64,000 nucleotides of DNA from [Actinomadura] parvosata subsp. kistnae (GCF_900323885.1 NZ_OOHJ01000008.1:301586-365585); one strand, 5' to 3'. Positions 47,017 through 57,854 are shown, numbered from the stretch's first letter. Notes: generated by a model not told the origin, from the sequence alone. Numbers and translations: made by a program.

Positions 47017-48246
47017 TTACTTGTTCTCCGAGAGGGTGACAGTGACCTCGCGGGTCGTGCCGTCTCTCATATATGTGATCTTGACCTCTTGGCCCGGTTT
47101 GAAACCTCTGACCTGCCCGACAACCGTATCGCCTCCGTCAACCGTCTTGTCGCCGATCTTCGTGATCAGGTCGCCTTCCTTCAGGCCCGCCTGCTCCGCC
47201 GGGCTTCCGGCGGTGACCTGCCTGATGAGGGCGCCCGGCACGTCGCCGGTCGCGTCGGTGACGCTCACGCCGAGGAAGGCGTGGGTGACCTTGCCGGTGC
47301 TGATGAGCTGGTCGGCCACCTGCTTGGCGGTGTTGACCGGGATGGCGAAGCCGACGCCGCCGCCCTGGGCCTGCGAGGCGATCGCGGTGTTGATGCCGAT
47401 GAGCTGGCCAGCGGCGTTCACGAGGGCGCCGCCGGAGTTGCCCGGGTTGATCGAGGCGTCGGTCTGGATGGCGCCGCCGATCGTGGTGGGCGCGCTCTGC
47501 TGCTGTTGCTGGCCCCAGCCGGGCGGGACCTGCGGCTGGTCGTCGCCGAGGTTGAGCGTGCGGTCGAGGGCGCTGACGATGCCGGCGGTGACGGACCCTT
47601 CGAGGCCGAGCGGGCTGCCGATGGCGAGCACCGGGTCGCCGACCTTGAGCTGGTCGCTGTCGCCGAGCGTGGCCTTGGTCAGGCCCGAGACGCCTTCGGC
47701 GCGGATGACGCCGAGGTCGGTGGCCGGGTCGGTGCCGACGACGGTGGCCTTGGCCGTCTTGCCGTCGCTGAACTTGACGGTCATCTGACCGCCCTGCCCG
47801 GCGCCGACGACGACGTGGTTGTTGGTGAGGATGAGGCCGTCCTCCGACAGGACGACGCCGGAGCCCTCACCGCTCTGGCCCTGGATCATCACCACGGACG
47901 GCTGCACCTTCGCGGCGACCTCGGCGACGGTGAGCTGCTCGGAGGCCGACTTGAAGACGGGGCTGGGCGCGCTGGGGCTGCTGCCGGCCACGGGCTCGGG
48001 CTGGAACGAGGTGGCGACGGCGGCGCCCACGACGCCGCCGCCGACCGCCATCGCGGCCAGGGCGAGCCCGGCGATGGCCTTCTGCGCGACGGTGAGACGG
48101 TGCTTGTCAGACGGAGGCGGCGGCGGGGGCGGGGGCACCTCCATGGCGATCGTGTCCCGCCGGGGAAAGCCCCCGGCGGCCGGCGGGGTGGCGCCGAACT
48201 GGCTCCACCCGCCGGTGCCCTGCTCGCGAGGCTCGTTCGCGTTCAT
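47017..48246 (-). CDS. HtrA/DegP-like serine protease with PDZ domain, membrane anchored
   Basis: 409 residues. A Pro-rich cytoplasmic head (about 1-50), one membrane helix (about 55-80) and a trypsin-like domain with His in TNNHVV, Asp in DPATDLGVI and Ser in NPGNSGGAL. A C-terminal PDZ domain follows (KVTHAFLGVSVTDATGD, LKEGDLITKIGDKTVDGGD). It degrades or refolds damaged exported proteins at the outer membrane face. Mycobacterial PepD/HtrA have the same layout. The Gln-rich loop PPGWGQQQQQSAP is variable in this family. Start ATG 48246 has GGAGATGGAAG upstream. Confidence 0.93.
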   Translation of the reverse strand: MNANEPREQGTGGWSQFGATPPAAGGFPRRDTIAMEVPPPPPPPPSDKHRLTVAQKAIAGLALAAMAVGGGVVGAAVATSFQPEPVAGSSPSAPSPVFKSASEQLTVAEVAAKVQPSVVMIQGQSGEGSGVVLSEDGLILTNNHVVVGAGQGGQMTVKFSDGKTAKATVVGTDPATDLGVIRAEGVSGLTKATLGDSDQLKVGDPVLAIGSPLGLEGSVTAGIVSALDRTLNLGDDQPQVPPGWGQQQQQSAPTTIGGAIQTDASINPGNSGGALVNAAGQLIGINTAIASQAQGGGVGFAIPVNTAKQVADQLISTGKVTHAFLGVSVTDATGDVPGALIRQVTAGSPAEQAGLKEGDLITKIGDKTVDGGDTVVGQVRGFKPGQEVKITYMRDGTTREVTVTLSENK

Positions 48247-48399
48247 CTTCCATCTCCCTCAAATCCCTGTACTCCAAGGGTGTCAAGAAGCGCGTAAGCC
48301 CTGCTTAAGGCGGTGATTGCGAGGGGCGGCCCGGCCTGACGCGGCCCTTATCGATCGAGGTCGCGCGGGTGCGCGGGGCCGGAGAACTCGTCCAAGATT

Positions 48400-49935
48400 T
48401 TACTTGCTCGCGGGCCAGTACTCGTCTCTGAGCAGCCGCTTGTAGAGCTTGCCCGTGGGGTGCCGGGGCAGCTGCGCGCGGAAGTCGACGGACTTGGGGC
48501 ACTTGTAGTGTGCCAGATGTTCGCGGCAGTACGCGATCAGCTCCGCCTCCAGCGCCGGGCCCGCCTCGTCCATGGAGGCCGGCGCGACGACGGCCTTGAC
48601 CTGCTCGCCCATCTCCTCGTCCGGCACCCCGAACACCGCCACGTCGGCCACCTTCGGATGCACCGACAGCACGTTCTCGGCCTCCTGCGGGTAGATGTTC
48701 ACGCCGCCCGAGATGATCATGTACGAGCGGCGGTCGGTGAGGTACAGGAAGCCGTCCTCGTCCAGGTAGCCGATGTCGCCGAGCGTGGTCCAGCCGCGGC
48801 CGAGCGGGTCCTGCGACGAGCGGGTCTTGCCGGGGTCGCCGTGGTACTCGAAGCGGCCGCCGTTCTCGAAGTAGATCGTGCCGTGCTCGCCGGGCGGCAG
48901 GTCGTCGCCGTTCTCGTCGCAGATGTGCACGGTGCCGAGCAGGGAGCGGCCGACCGTGCCCTTGTGCCGCAGCCAGTCTTCGGGGCCGACGTAGAGGAAG
49001 CCGTTGCCCTCGGTGCCGGCGTAGTACTCGTGGATGATCGGGCCCCACCAGCCGATCATCTGCTCCTTGACGGGGACGGGGCAGGGGGCGGCGGCGTGGA
49101 TCGCGTACCGAAGCGAGGAAATATCGTATTTTGCCCGGGTTTCTTCGGGCAGTTTGAGCATCTTGATGAACATCGTCGGCACGAGCTGCGTGTGCGTCAC
49201 CCCGTACCGCTCCACCAGCTCCAGGTACCGCTCCGGGTCGAAGCGCTCCATCACCACCACCGTCGCCCCGAGCCGCTGGAACGTCATGCTGTAGCGCAGC
49301 GGCGCGGCGTGGTAGAGCGGGGCGGGCGAGAGGTAGACGCTGCCGGGCGTGGGCGCGAACAGGCCCTGGATCAGCTTGAACAGCAGGCCGGGCTCGTCGA
49401 GCGGGCCGTGCGAGGCGGCCAGCTTGACGCCCTTGGGGCGGCCGGTGGTGCCCGAGGAGTAGAGCATGTCGGCGCCCTGGCACTCGTCCGCGATCGGGGT
49501 GACCGGCTGCCCGGCCACCGCCTCCTCGTACGACGCGAAGCCCGGGGCCACGCCGTCCAGCATGAGGCGCAGCTCGACGCCGGGGGTGCCGGCGGTGATC
49601 GAGGTGGCGACGGCGGCCAGGTCGGCGCTGGAGATGAAGACCCGGGCGCCGCAGTTGCCGACGATGTAGGCCAGCTCGTCGGTCTGCAGGCGCGAGCTGA
49701 TCGGGGTGTAGTACAGGCCCGAGCGGTGCGCCGCCCAGGCGATGGCCAGGAACTGCGGGTGGTTGGCCAGCATGAACGCGATGTGGTCGCCCGGCCGCAG
49801 GCCCGCCGCGCGGAACAGGTGGGCCAGCCGGTTCGACTCCTCGTCCAGCTCGCGGAAGGTGATGATCCGTCCGGAGCCCGCCATGATCACAGCGGGCTTG
49901 CCGGGGGTGACTGCTGCGATGGCTCCCGGATGCAT
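48400..49935 (-). CDS. Acyl-CoA synthetase (ANL superfamily, FadD-like)
   Basis: 511 residues. The AMP/P-loop motif is DMLYSSGTTGRPKGVKLAAS. ANL motifs EYYAGTEGNG, GWTTLGDIGYLDEDGFLYLT and DRRSYMIISGGVNIYPQEAE are present, with the catalytic lysine in HPTGKLYKR. It adenylates a carboxylic acid with ATP and transfers it to CoA. The substrate is not predictable; the size suits a fatty or aromatic acid. It is cytoplasmic. It is transcribed in the same direction as metNIQ but ends a separate unit, with a 75-bp gap between it and metQ. Confidence 0.92.
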   Translation of the reverse strand: MHPGAIAAVTPGKPAVIMAGSGRIITFRELDEESNRLAHLFRAAGLRPGDHIAFMLANHPQFLAIAWAAHRSGLYYTPISSRLQTDELAYIVGNCGARVFISSADLAAVATSITAGTPGVELRLMLDGVAPGFASYEEAVAGQPVTPIADECQGADMLYSSGTTGRPKGVKLAASHGPLDEPGLLFKLIQGLFAPTPGSVYLSPAPLYHAAPLRYSMTFQRLGATVVVMERFDPERYLELVERYGVTHTQLVPTMFIKMLKLPEETRAKYDISSLRYAIHAAAPCPVPVKEQMIGWWGPIIHEYYAGTEGNGFLYVGPEDWLRHKGTVGRSLLGTVHICDENGDDLPPGEHGTIYFENGGRFEYHGDPGKTRSSQDPLGRGWTTLGDIGYLDEDGFLYLTDRRSYMIISGGVNIYPQEAENVLSVHPKVADVAVFGVPDEEMGEQVKAVVAPASMDEAGPALEAELIAYCREHLAHYKCPKSVDFRAQLPRHPTGKLYKRLLRDEYWPASK

Positions 49936-50010
49936 GAACAGAACAGTATTCGGCTGGTCGGCCGCCGCGCCAGAACCCGCTGACGGTCCCGGCGCGGCGC
50001 CCGCGGGCGG

Positions 50011-50838
50011 CTACTCGGCCGGGATGACCGAGCCCTCGTACTTCTGCTTGATGAAGTCCTTGACCTTCTGGTCCTGCAGCAGCTTGCCGAGGGTGACGAT
50101 GTTCGGGTCCTTCTCGTGGCCGGCCTGCACGACCAGCCCGTTCACGTACGGGTTGCCGGCCGTCTTCTCCAGCACCAGCGCCTGCGAGGCGGGCTTGAGC
50201 CCGGCCTCGATGGCGTAGTTGCCGTTGATCACCGCGGCGTCCACGTCCTCCAGGGAACGCGGGAGCTGGGCCGCCTCCAGCGGCTTGAACTGCAGCTTCT
50301 TCGGGTTGCCCGTCACGTCGCGCTCGGTGGCGGCGGTGCCGGCGCCGTCCTTGAGGGTGATCAGGCCGTTGTCGGCGAGCAGCTTGAGCGCGCGGCCCAG
50401 GTTGGTGGCGTCGTTCGGGACGGCGACGGTGGCGCCACTGGCCAGGGCGGAGACGTTCGTGATCTTCTTGGAGTAGAGGCCGAGCGGCTCCAGGTGCACC
50501 GGCGTGACGAAGCTCAGCTTGGTGCCCTTGGTGGCGTTGAAGTCGTCGAGGTACGGCTTGTGCTGGAAGAAGTTGGCCGTGAGCTGGCCCTCGTCGAGCT
50601 GCACGTTCGGCTGCACGTAGTCGGTGAACTCCACGACCTCCAGCTTGATGCCGGCGGCGGGGGCCAGGTTGTCCTTGACGAAGTTGAGGATCTCCGCGTG
50701 CGGCACGGGGCTGGCGCCGACCTTGACCACGGTGTCGGCGCCCTCGGCGGCCGGCGTCCCGGTCGCGGACTGCGACGTGCCGCATGCGGCGAGCGACAGA
50801 GCCAGCGCGACGGCACCCACGAAACGGTGAATTTTCAT
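50011..50838 (-). CDS. metQ: Methionine ABC transporter substrate-binding lipoprotein MetQ
   Basis: 275 residues. The lipoprotein signal MKIHRFVGAVALALSLAAC has its lipidated Cys at position 19. The NlpA/MetQ fold includes VVKVGASPVPHAEILNFVKD, NVQLDEGQLTANFFQHKPYL and AVINGNYAIEAGLKP. It binds methionine outside the membrane and passes it to MetI. It is the last gene of metN-metI-metQ with a 9-bp gap to metI. The usual ligand is L- or D-methionine; dipeptides are possible. Confidence 0.93.
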   Translation of the reverse strand: MKIHRFVGAVALALSLAACGTSQSATGTPAAEGADTVVKVGASPVPHAEILNFVKDNLAPAAGIKLEVVEFTDYVQPNVQLDEGQLTANFFQHKPYLDDFNATKGTKLSFVTPVHLEPLGLYSKKITNVSALASGATVAVPNDATNLGRALKLLADNGLITLKDGAGTAATERDVTGNPKKLQFKPLEAAQLPRSLEDVDAAVINGNYAIEAGLKPASQALVLEKTAGNPYVNGLVVQAGHEKDPNIVTLGKLLQDQKVKDFIKQKYEGSVIPAE

Positions 50839-50847
50839 GATTTTTCC

Positions 50848-51504
50848 TTACTTATGCGATAGGCGCCGAGCGACCCAGTCGCCCAGGCTCTGCAGGAGTT
50901 GCACGATCACGAGCAGCAGCACGACCGTCACGATCATGAGGAGCGTCTCGAAGCGCTGGTAGCCGTACCGGACGGCCAGGTCGCCCAGCCCGCCGCCGCC
51001 GAGCGTGCCGGCCATGGCGGAGTAGCCGATCAGCGCGACGACGGTCACGGTCAGGCCCGCCACCAGGCCCGGCAGCGCCTCGGGCAGCAGGACCTTGCGC
51101 ACGATGGCGGTCCTGCTCGCGCCCATGGCCTGGGCGGCCTGCACGACGTCCGTGCCGACCTCCCTGAGCGCGGTCTCGACCAGCCGGGCGAAGAACGGCA
51201 CCGCCCCGACGGTGAGCGGCACCACGAACGCGGCCGTCCCGATGGTGGTGCCGACAACGAGCCGGGTGAACGGGATGATCGCGATCATCAGCACGATGAA
51301 CGGCAGCGACCGCCCGACGTTGACCACGAACCCTAGCCCCGACTTGAACGCCGGCAGCGGCCGCAGCCCGTCGCGGTCGAACACCACGAGCGCGACGCCC
51401 AGCGGCAGCCCGAGCAGCACGGTGAAGAGCGTGGACCAGCCCACCATCTGGGCCGTCTCCACGGTGGCCGGCCACAGCAGCGGCAACATCTCGTCCCAGG
51501 TCAC
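50848..51504 (-). CDS. metI: Methionine ABC transporter permease MetI
   Basis: 218 residues and five membrane helices. The binding-protein-dependent permease motif is VVQAAQAMGASRTAIVRKVL. GTG 51504 is preceded by GGAGGAGG at 4-5 bp, which is the copied tail of metN (repeat at 51501-51542). It forms the channel for methionine import with MetN ATPase. The length is normal for MetI. Confidence 0.93.
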   Translation of the reverse strand: MTWDEMLPLLWPATVETAQMVGWSTLFTVLLGLPLGVALVVFDRDGLRPLPAFKSGLGFVVNVGRSLPFIVLMIAIIPFTRLVVGTTIGTAAFVVPLTVGAVPFFARLVETALREVGTDVVQAAQAMGASRTAIVRKVLLPEALPGLVAGLTVTVVALIGYSAMAGTLGGGGLGDLAVRYGYQRFETLLMIVTVVLLLVIVQLLQSLGDWVARRLSHK

Positions 51505-51592
51505 GGCGCCTCCTCCACCATCACGCCGGCTTCACGCGGGTAGTCCCGGTTCACGGCGCCTCCTCCACGATCAGGCCGGATTCACGCAGGTA
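51501..51592 (-). repeat. Direct repeat: the 3' end of metN copied between metN and metI
   Basis: 42-bp blocks at 51501-51542 and 51551-51592 agree at 38 positions, offset 50 bp. The right block is the real end of metN with its stop. The left block is a vestigial copy (VEEAP-stop again) whose GGAGGAGG serves as the metI ribosome site. Confidence 0.88.
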
Positions 51593-52504
51593 CGCCAGCG
51601 CGGCGGGGGCCTCGGCGCCGTCCAGCGCCACCCGCAGCCGGCCGACGGAGCCGCCCGACAGGTCCTCGATGGAGCCGCCCAGGATGCTCAGGTCCACGTC
51701 GAACTTGCGCACCACCTCCGACACCACGGGCTGGCGCGGGTCGCCGGTGAACGTCAGCGTCACCGAGCCGGCCGGCGCGGGCTCGGGCAGCGGGAAGATC
51801 TCCCTGGTCAGGCGGGAGCCGGGCGTCCTGATGAGGTCGGCGATGGCGCCGGACTCCTCGATGCGGCCCGCCGCCATGATGGCGACCGAGTCGCAGACGC
51901 TCTTGACCACGTTCATCTCGTGGGTGATGAGCAGGATCGTCAGGCCCAGCTCCGTGTTCAGCCGCTTGAGCAGGGCCAGGATCGACTGGGTGGTGGCCGG
52001 GTCGAGGGCCGAGGTGGCCTCGTCCGACAGCAGCACCGACGGGTTGCCGGCCAGCGCCCTGGCGATGCCGACGCGCTGCTTCTGGCCGCCGGAGAGCTGG
52101 TGCGGGCGGTCCTTGCCGCGCCCGTCGAGGCCGACCAGCTCCAGCAGCTCGCCGACGCGGCGCTCGCGCTCGGCCCTGGGCACGCCCATGATCTCCAGCG
52201 GGAAGGCCACGTTCCCGGCGACCGTGCGCGAGGACAGCAGGGCGAAGTGCTGGTGGATCATGCCGATGCGCTGCCTGGCGCGGTTCAGGTCGCGGTCGCC
52301 GAGCGCGGTCAGGTCCTGGCCGGCGACGGTGACCGTGCCGGCGGTGGGGCGCTCCAGCAGGTTGACGCAGCGCAGGAGGGTGCTCTTGCCGGCGCCGCTC
52401 TGGCCGAGCACGCCGTAGATCTCGCCTTCGCGCACGTGCAGGTCCACGCCGTCCAACGCGACGGTCGTGCCGTACTGCTTGCGCAGGCCTGAAGCCTGGA
52501 TCAC
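51551..52504 (-). CDS. metN: Methionine ABC transporter ATP-binding protein MetN
   Basis: 317 residues from GTG 52504. Walker A GQSGAGKST, signature LSGGQKQR, Walker B VLLSDEATSALDP and H-loop ITHEMNVV are intact. The C-terminal NIL domain (about 240-317, VRKFDVDLSILGGSIEDL) is the methionine-sensing domain that lets internal methionine inhibit transport. The start is followed upstream by a 450-bp region without a SAM-riboswitch consensus but with a possible leader peptide. It is first of metNIQ. Confidence 0.94.
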   Translation of the reverse strand: MIQASGLRKQYGTTVALDGVDLHVREGEIYGVLGQSGAGKSTLLRCVNLLERPTAGTVTVAGQDLTALGDRDLNRARQRIGMIHQHFALLSSRTVAGNVAFPLEIMGVPRAERERRVGELLELVGLDGRGKDRPHQLSGGQKQRVGIARALAGNPSVLLSDEATSALDPATTQSILALLKRLNTELGLTILLITHEMNVVKSVCDSVAIMAAGRIEESGAIADLIRTPGSRLTREIFPLPEPAPAGSVTLTFTGDPRQPVVSEVVRKFDVDLSILGGSIEDLSGGSVGRLRVALDGAEAPAALAYLRESGLIVEEAP

Positions 52505-52867
52505 TGGGATTCCCCATGACTGTGGGCGGCCGGGGCCGCGGGAACGTACATCACCGGAGGGAGGAAGGGGCTGCGGCCTTCAGCGGGTGCCCGGGTGGAA
52601 GGGCAGGTGACTCAGCCTGCGCAGCACGAAACCGGGTGTGATCATGGTGACCTTCGAGGAGAACGGGCGGACGGACTGTGCTCTAACGGGCCGGCATTCG
52701 CCCCATACGCATGCGTCGACACGCGGTCCCGCCCATGGGGGCGCCGCGGCCGGTCACGTATGCCTCGTTCACGCCGTTGCTAACGCCGCAGGAAGATTCC
52801 TGTATTCCTGATCTGTTTCGTGATCTGCGTCACTGATGGTCTCGGGCGAGCCTGCGAACATGCGAAC
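52505..52867. other. Upstream region of metNIQ
   Basis: No protein gene longer than the possible 21-residue leader (52580-52645) is visible. The metNIQ promoter must lie here. I looked for the conserved cores of SAM-I and SAM-IV riboswitches on the - strand and did not find them by eye. GC-rich self-complementary segments (GCGGCCCCGGCCGC near 52529-52542, and GAAGG/CCTTC arms near 52562-52582) sit between the leader stop and metN. Confidence 0.5.
52580..52645 (-). CDS. Possible 21-residue leader peptide upstream of metN
   Basis: ATG 52645 with AAGG at about 5 bp opens a short frame (ITPGFVLRRLSHLPFHPG..., 21 residues) that stops at 52580, 75 bp before metN. Self-complementary segments follow it. 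The arrangement is like attenuation leaders, although the peptide is not rich in methionine or cysteine. The frame could also be chance in GC-rich DNA. Confidence 0.35.
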   Translation of the reverse strand: MITPGFVLRRLSHLPFHPGTR

Positions 52868-52893
52868 GCCCGCCGCACCCGGTTCCGGCGGGC
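52868..52893 (-). terminator. Second hairpin downstream of lon
   Basis: Perfect 8-bp arms GCCCGCCG / CGGCGGGC with a 10-nt loop. It follows the larger hairpin by 7 bp and shares its flanking word GCGAACGCC. It looks like a duplicated terminator unit. Confidence 0.55.
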
Positions 52894-52900
52894 ATGCGAA

Positions 52901-52940
52901 CGCCCCGCCGCACCCCGGGAAGGAGGGGTGTGGCGGGGCG
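52901..52940 (-). terminator. Terminator hairpin after lon
   Basis: On the - strand, CGCCCCGCC-A-CACCCC pairs with GGGGTG-C-GGCGGGGCG: 15 pairs with one mismatch and an 8-nt loop. It starts 12 bp after the lon stop. Confidence 0.85.
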
Positions 52941-52952
52941 GTGCCGCCGGGG

Positions 52953-55313
<2,361 letters not shown>

Positions 55314-55327
55314 GCGAACTCCAAAGG

Positions 55328-55348
55328 GTTGAGTTATACCGGCTCAAC
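55328..55348. promoter_or_regulatory. HAIR-like operator before lon (GTTGAGT-N7-GCTCAAC)
   Basis: The core TTGAG-N9-CTCAA matches the HspR-associated inverted repeat (CTTGAGT-N7-ACTCAAG) except at outer bases. TATAAC, a likely -10 for lon, lies inside it on the - strand. HspR control of lon through HAIR is known in Streptomyces. Confidence 0.75.
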
Positions 55349-55449
55349 TCATTGGAGCCCGGGACTGTTCCCTTCCTTGCCGATGTTCGCTCACGGCGAT
55401 CGTAATGTTGTAAGCGATACCTGAGGGTGAGGGAACATCAGACCCTGGT

Positions 55450-57054
55450 GTGACGACCGGCCGTGGTCGCGCTTCTAAGCTTGACCAGGTGATCCTCGTC
55501 CAGCGCGCCCGCTCGCTCGGCCGCTCCCTCGCCCGCCGCCGCCCTTGGAAGAGCGCGCGGAAAGGGGCGCAGGAGGGGGTTCCAGAGGAAGCGCACAAGG
55601 GGGCCGGGGAATCGGCGCAAGAGACTGCACGGGAGACGACGGGGCAGGAGGCTTCGCCGGAGACGGGGCAGGAGGCTTCGCGGGAGGGCGCGCGGGAGGG
55701 CGCGCGGAAGCTCTCGCGAGAGAGGGCGCTGCAGAGGGCGCGGGATAGGGTCTGGGACACCGGGCGGACGCTCGGGCGCCCGTTCGCGCTGGCGTTGTTC
55801 GAGGGCGACGCCGACCCGCCGGCCGCGCGCCGCCTCACGTTCAAGGTGCCGCGCCGGCTCAGGGCGCTCGTGCCGTTCACGTCCTACAGCGCCGTGCAGG
55901 CCGCCGACCTCCTGCTGGCCTTCATCCTGTACGGCATGATGCTGAGCGAGAGCCTCGACTGGAACCACGCCGCCGGCCGCGCCCATGCCGCCAACCCGGC
56001 CATCCCCGGGCCCGTCCCGGAGATCTTCCTGTATCTGAGCACGATCGGCGTCTCGCTCCCCGTCGCGCTGCGCGACCGGTGGCCGCTGGCGGCGTGGCGG
56101 ATCGCCGCCGTGCTGTCTCCCCTGGTCGTCTGGGTGACCGCCACGGTCGGCCGCACCGAGCCGCCCTATCCCGTCATGGGAATCGTCATGTACCTGCTGG
56201 TCCTCTACTCGGTGGCCGTGCGGTGCGAGCGGCGGATCACCATGGCCGTCTGGGTGCTGACGGTCCTCGCCCTCTGGATCGTCCATCCCGACTCGATGTT
56301 CCTCGCCTCGATCATCGCCTCGGTCGCGGTGCTGTTCGGCTACAACGTGCGCGCGCGGCGCACGGCCACGAGCCGGCTGGCGGAGGAGGAGCGGCGCAGC
56401 CGGCAGGCGGAGGGCGCGCAGGCGGTGCTGGAGGAGCGGGCGCGCATCGCCCGCGAGCTGCACGACGTGGTGGCGCACCACATGTCGGTGATCGCGATCC
56501 AGGCGGAGGCGGTGCCGCTCAAGGCGGCCGGCGACGCGGCGCAGCTCGAGGCGGGCCTGGCGGAGATCAGGGGGCTGTCGCTGGAGGCGATCGCGCAGCT
56601 GCGCCAGGTGCTCGGCGTGCTGCGCGACCCGCAGGGCCGCACCGACACGGCGCCGCAGCCCGGGCTCGACCGCATCGACGAGCTGGTCTCCAACGCGCGG
56701 GCCGCCGGGCTGGCCGTGGTGGTGAAGCGGTCCGGCTCTCTCGGCGGGCAGTCGCAGGCGGTGGAGCTGTCGGCGTACCGGATCGTGCAGGAGTCGCTGT
56801 CGAACGTGATGCGGCACGCGCCCGGCGCCACCGTCGCGGTGGAGATCACCCGCCGCGGCGACGAGCTGCGGCTGCGCGTCGCCAACGGCCCCGGCACCGG
56901 CCCGCGCGAGGCGTCCGGCGGGGCCGGGCAGGGGCTGGTGGGCATGCGGGAGCGGGCGGCGCTGCTCGGTGGCACGCTGGAGGCCGGGCCCACCGGCGGC
57001 GGGGGTTTCGAGGTGCGCGCGACGTTACCGATCACAGAGAGGGAGAGCGCTTGA
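55450..57054 (+). CDS. NarL-type sensor histidine kinase with charged N-terminal extension
   Basis: 534 residues from GTG 55450; GTG 55489 is possible. Residues about 25-105 form an unusual Ala/Glu/Arg/Gln tail with GARE- and GQEAS-like repeats. Then come five or so membrane helices (about 140-290) and the HisKA_3 domain with phosphoacceptor His in RIARELHDVVAHHMSVIAIQ. The HATPase domain has N box LSNVMRHAPGATVAVE and G box GLVGMRERAALLGG. It senses an unknown signal and phosphorylates the adjacent regulator. Its stop overlaps that gene's TTG start. Confidence 0.9.
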   Translation: MTTGRGRASKLDQVILVQRARSLGRSLARRRPWKSARKGAQEGVPEEAHKGAGESAQETARETTGQEASPETGQEASREGAREGARKLSRERALQRARDRVWDTGRTLGRPFALALFEGDADPPAARRLTFKVPRRLRALVPFTSYSAVQAADLLLAFILYGMMLSESLDWNHAAGRAHAANPAIPGPVPEIFLYLSTIGVSLPVALRDRWPLAAWRIAAVLSPLVVWVTATVGRTEPPYPVMGIVMYLLVLYSVAVRCERRITMAVWVLTVLALWIVHPDSMFLASIIASVAVLFGYNVRARRTATSRLAEEERRSRQAEGAQAVLEERARIARELHDVVAHHMSVIAIQAEAVPLKAAGDAAQLEAGLAEIRGLSLEAIAQLRQVLGVLRDPQGRTDTAPQPGLDRIDELVSNARAAGLAVVVKRSGSLGGQSQAVELSAYRIVQESLSNVMRHAPGATVAVEITRRGDELRLRVANGPGTGPREASGGAGQGLVGMRERAALLGGTLEAGPTGGGGFEVRATLPITERESA

Positions 57055-57707
57055 TCCGGGTGCTGATCGCCGACGACCAGGGCATGGTGCGCACGGGGTT
57101 CACGGTGTTCCTGAGCGGCCAGCCGGACATCGAGGTCGTGGGCGAGGCCGCCGACGGGCGGGAGGCGGTCGAGCGGGCCGCCGAGCTGAGCCCCGACGTG
57201 GTGCTCATGGACGTCCGCATGCCGGTCATGAACGGCCTGGAGGCCACCCGGGAGCTGATGGCCCGGCAGGGCACGGCGAAGGTGCTCATCCTGACCACGT
57301 TCGACCTCGACGACTACGTCTACGAGGCGTTGCGCGCGGGCGCCAGCGGGTTCCTGCTCAAGGACGCCTCGGCCGCGCAGCTCGCCGAGGCCGTCCGGGT
57401 GGTGGCGGCCGGGGAGGCGCTGATCGCGCCCGCGATCACCAAGCGGCTGATCACCGAGTTCGCCCGGATGGGGGCGCCGCGGCCGGTCACGGGGCGGCGG
57501 CTCGACGAGCTGACCGAGCGGGAGACCGAGGTGCTGAGCCTGGTGGCGCAGGCGCTGTCCAACCAGGAGATCGCGGAGAAGCTGTACGTGGCCGAGCAGA
57601 CGGTCAAGACGCACGTGGGGCGGGTGCTGATGAAGCTGGGGCTGCGCGACCGGGCGCAGGCGATCGTGTTCGCGTACGAGACGGGGCTGGTGCGGCCGGG
57701 CGAGTGA
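57051..57707 (+). CDS. NarL/LuxR-family response regulator
   Basis: 218 residues from TTG 57051, overlapping the kinase stop and preceded by GGGAGAG. The receiver domain has Asp-Asp at 8-9 (LIADDQG), phosphorylation Asp in VVLMDVRMP and Lys in FLLKDAS. The LuxR-type helix-turn-helix is LTERETEVLSLVAQALSNQE, then IAEKLYVAEQTVKTHVGRVL. It should switch target genes on when phosphorylated by the kinase encoded just upstream. Targets are unknown. Confidence 0.95.
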   Translation: MIRVLIADDQGMVRTGFTVFLSGQPDIEVVGEAADGREAVERAAELSPDVVLMDVRMPVMNGLEATRELMARQGTAKVLILTTFDLDDYVYEALRAGASGFLLKDASAAQLAEAVRVVAAGEALIAPAITKRLITEFARMGAPRPVTGRRLDELTERETEVLSLVAQALSNQEIAEKLYVAEQTVKTHVGRVLMKLGLRDRAQAIVFAYETGLVRPGE

Positions 57708-57734
57708 GCGGGCGTGTCGGGGTGGCCGGGCCGC

Positions 57735-57854
57735 CGGACTTGGCGACTCAGCCGGACCTTGGCGGTCCGAGCGACGGTCGGAGCGGCGGCCGGAGCCTTG
57801 GCCGCTCAGCCGAAGCGGACGCCGGAGCCTTGGCGGCTCAGCCGGAGCGGACGC
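57735..57854. repeat. 32-bp tandem repeat copying the 3' end of the membrane-protein gene
   Basis: CGGAGCCTTGGCsGCTCAGC units start at 57791 and 57823 and agree at 30 of 32 positions. The right unit contains the stop (57838-57840) and last codons of the gene transcribed leftward; the left unit is an untranslated copy. Degenerate words (CGGACTTGGCGACTCAGC, CGGACCTTGGCGG) continue to about 57735. Confidence 0.8.

Noticed and set aside
47002..48297. 431-codon + strand frame opposite the HtrA gene
   Set aside because: Asp/Gly/Val-rich shadow. The - strand encodes a protease with complete catalytic triad and PDZ domain.
52505..52700. SAM riboswitch upstream of metNIQ
   Set aside because: The conserved GAGGGA / GCAACC-type cores of SAM-I and the equivalent SAM-IV words were not found by eye on the - strand. 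A covariance-model search would decide.
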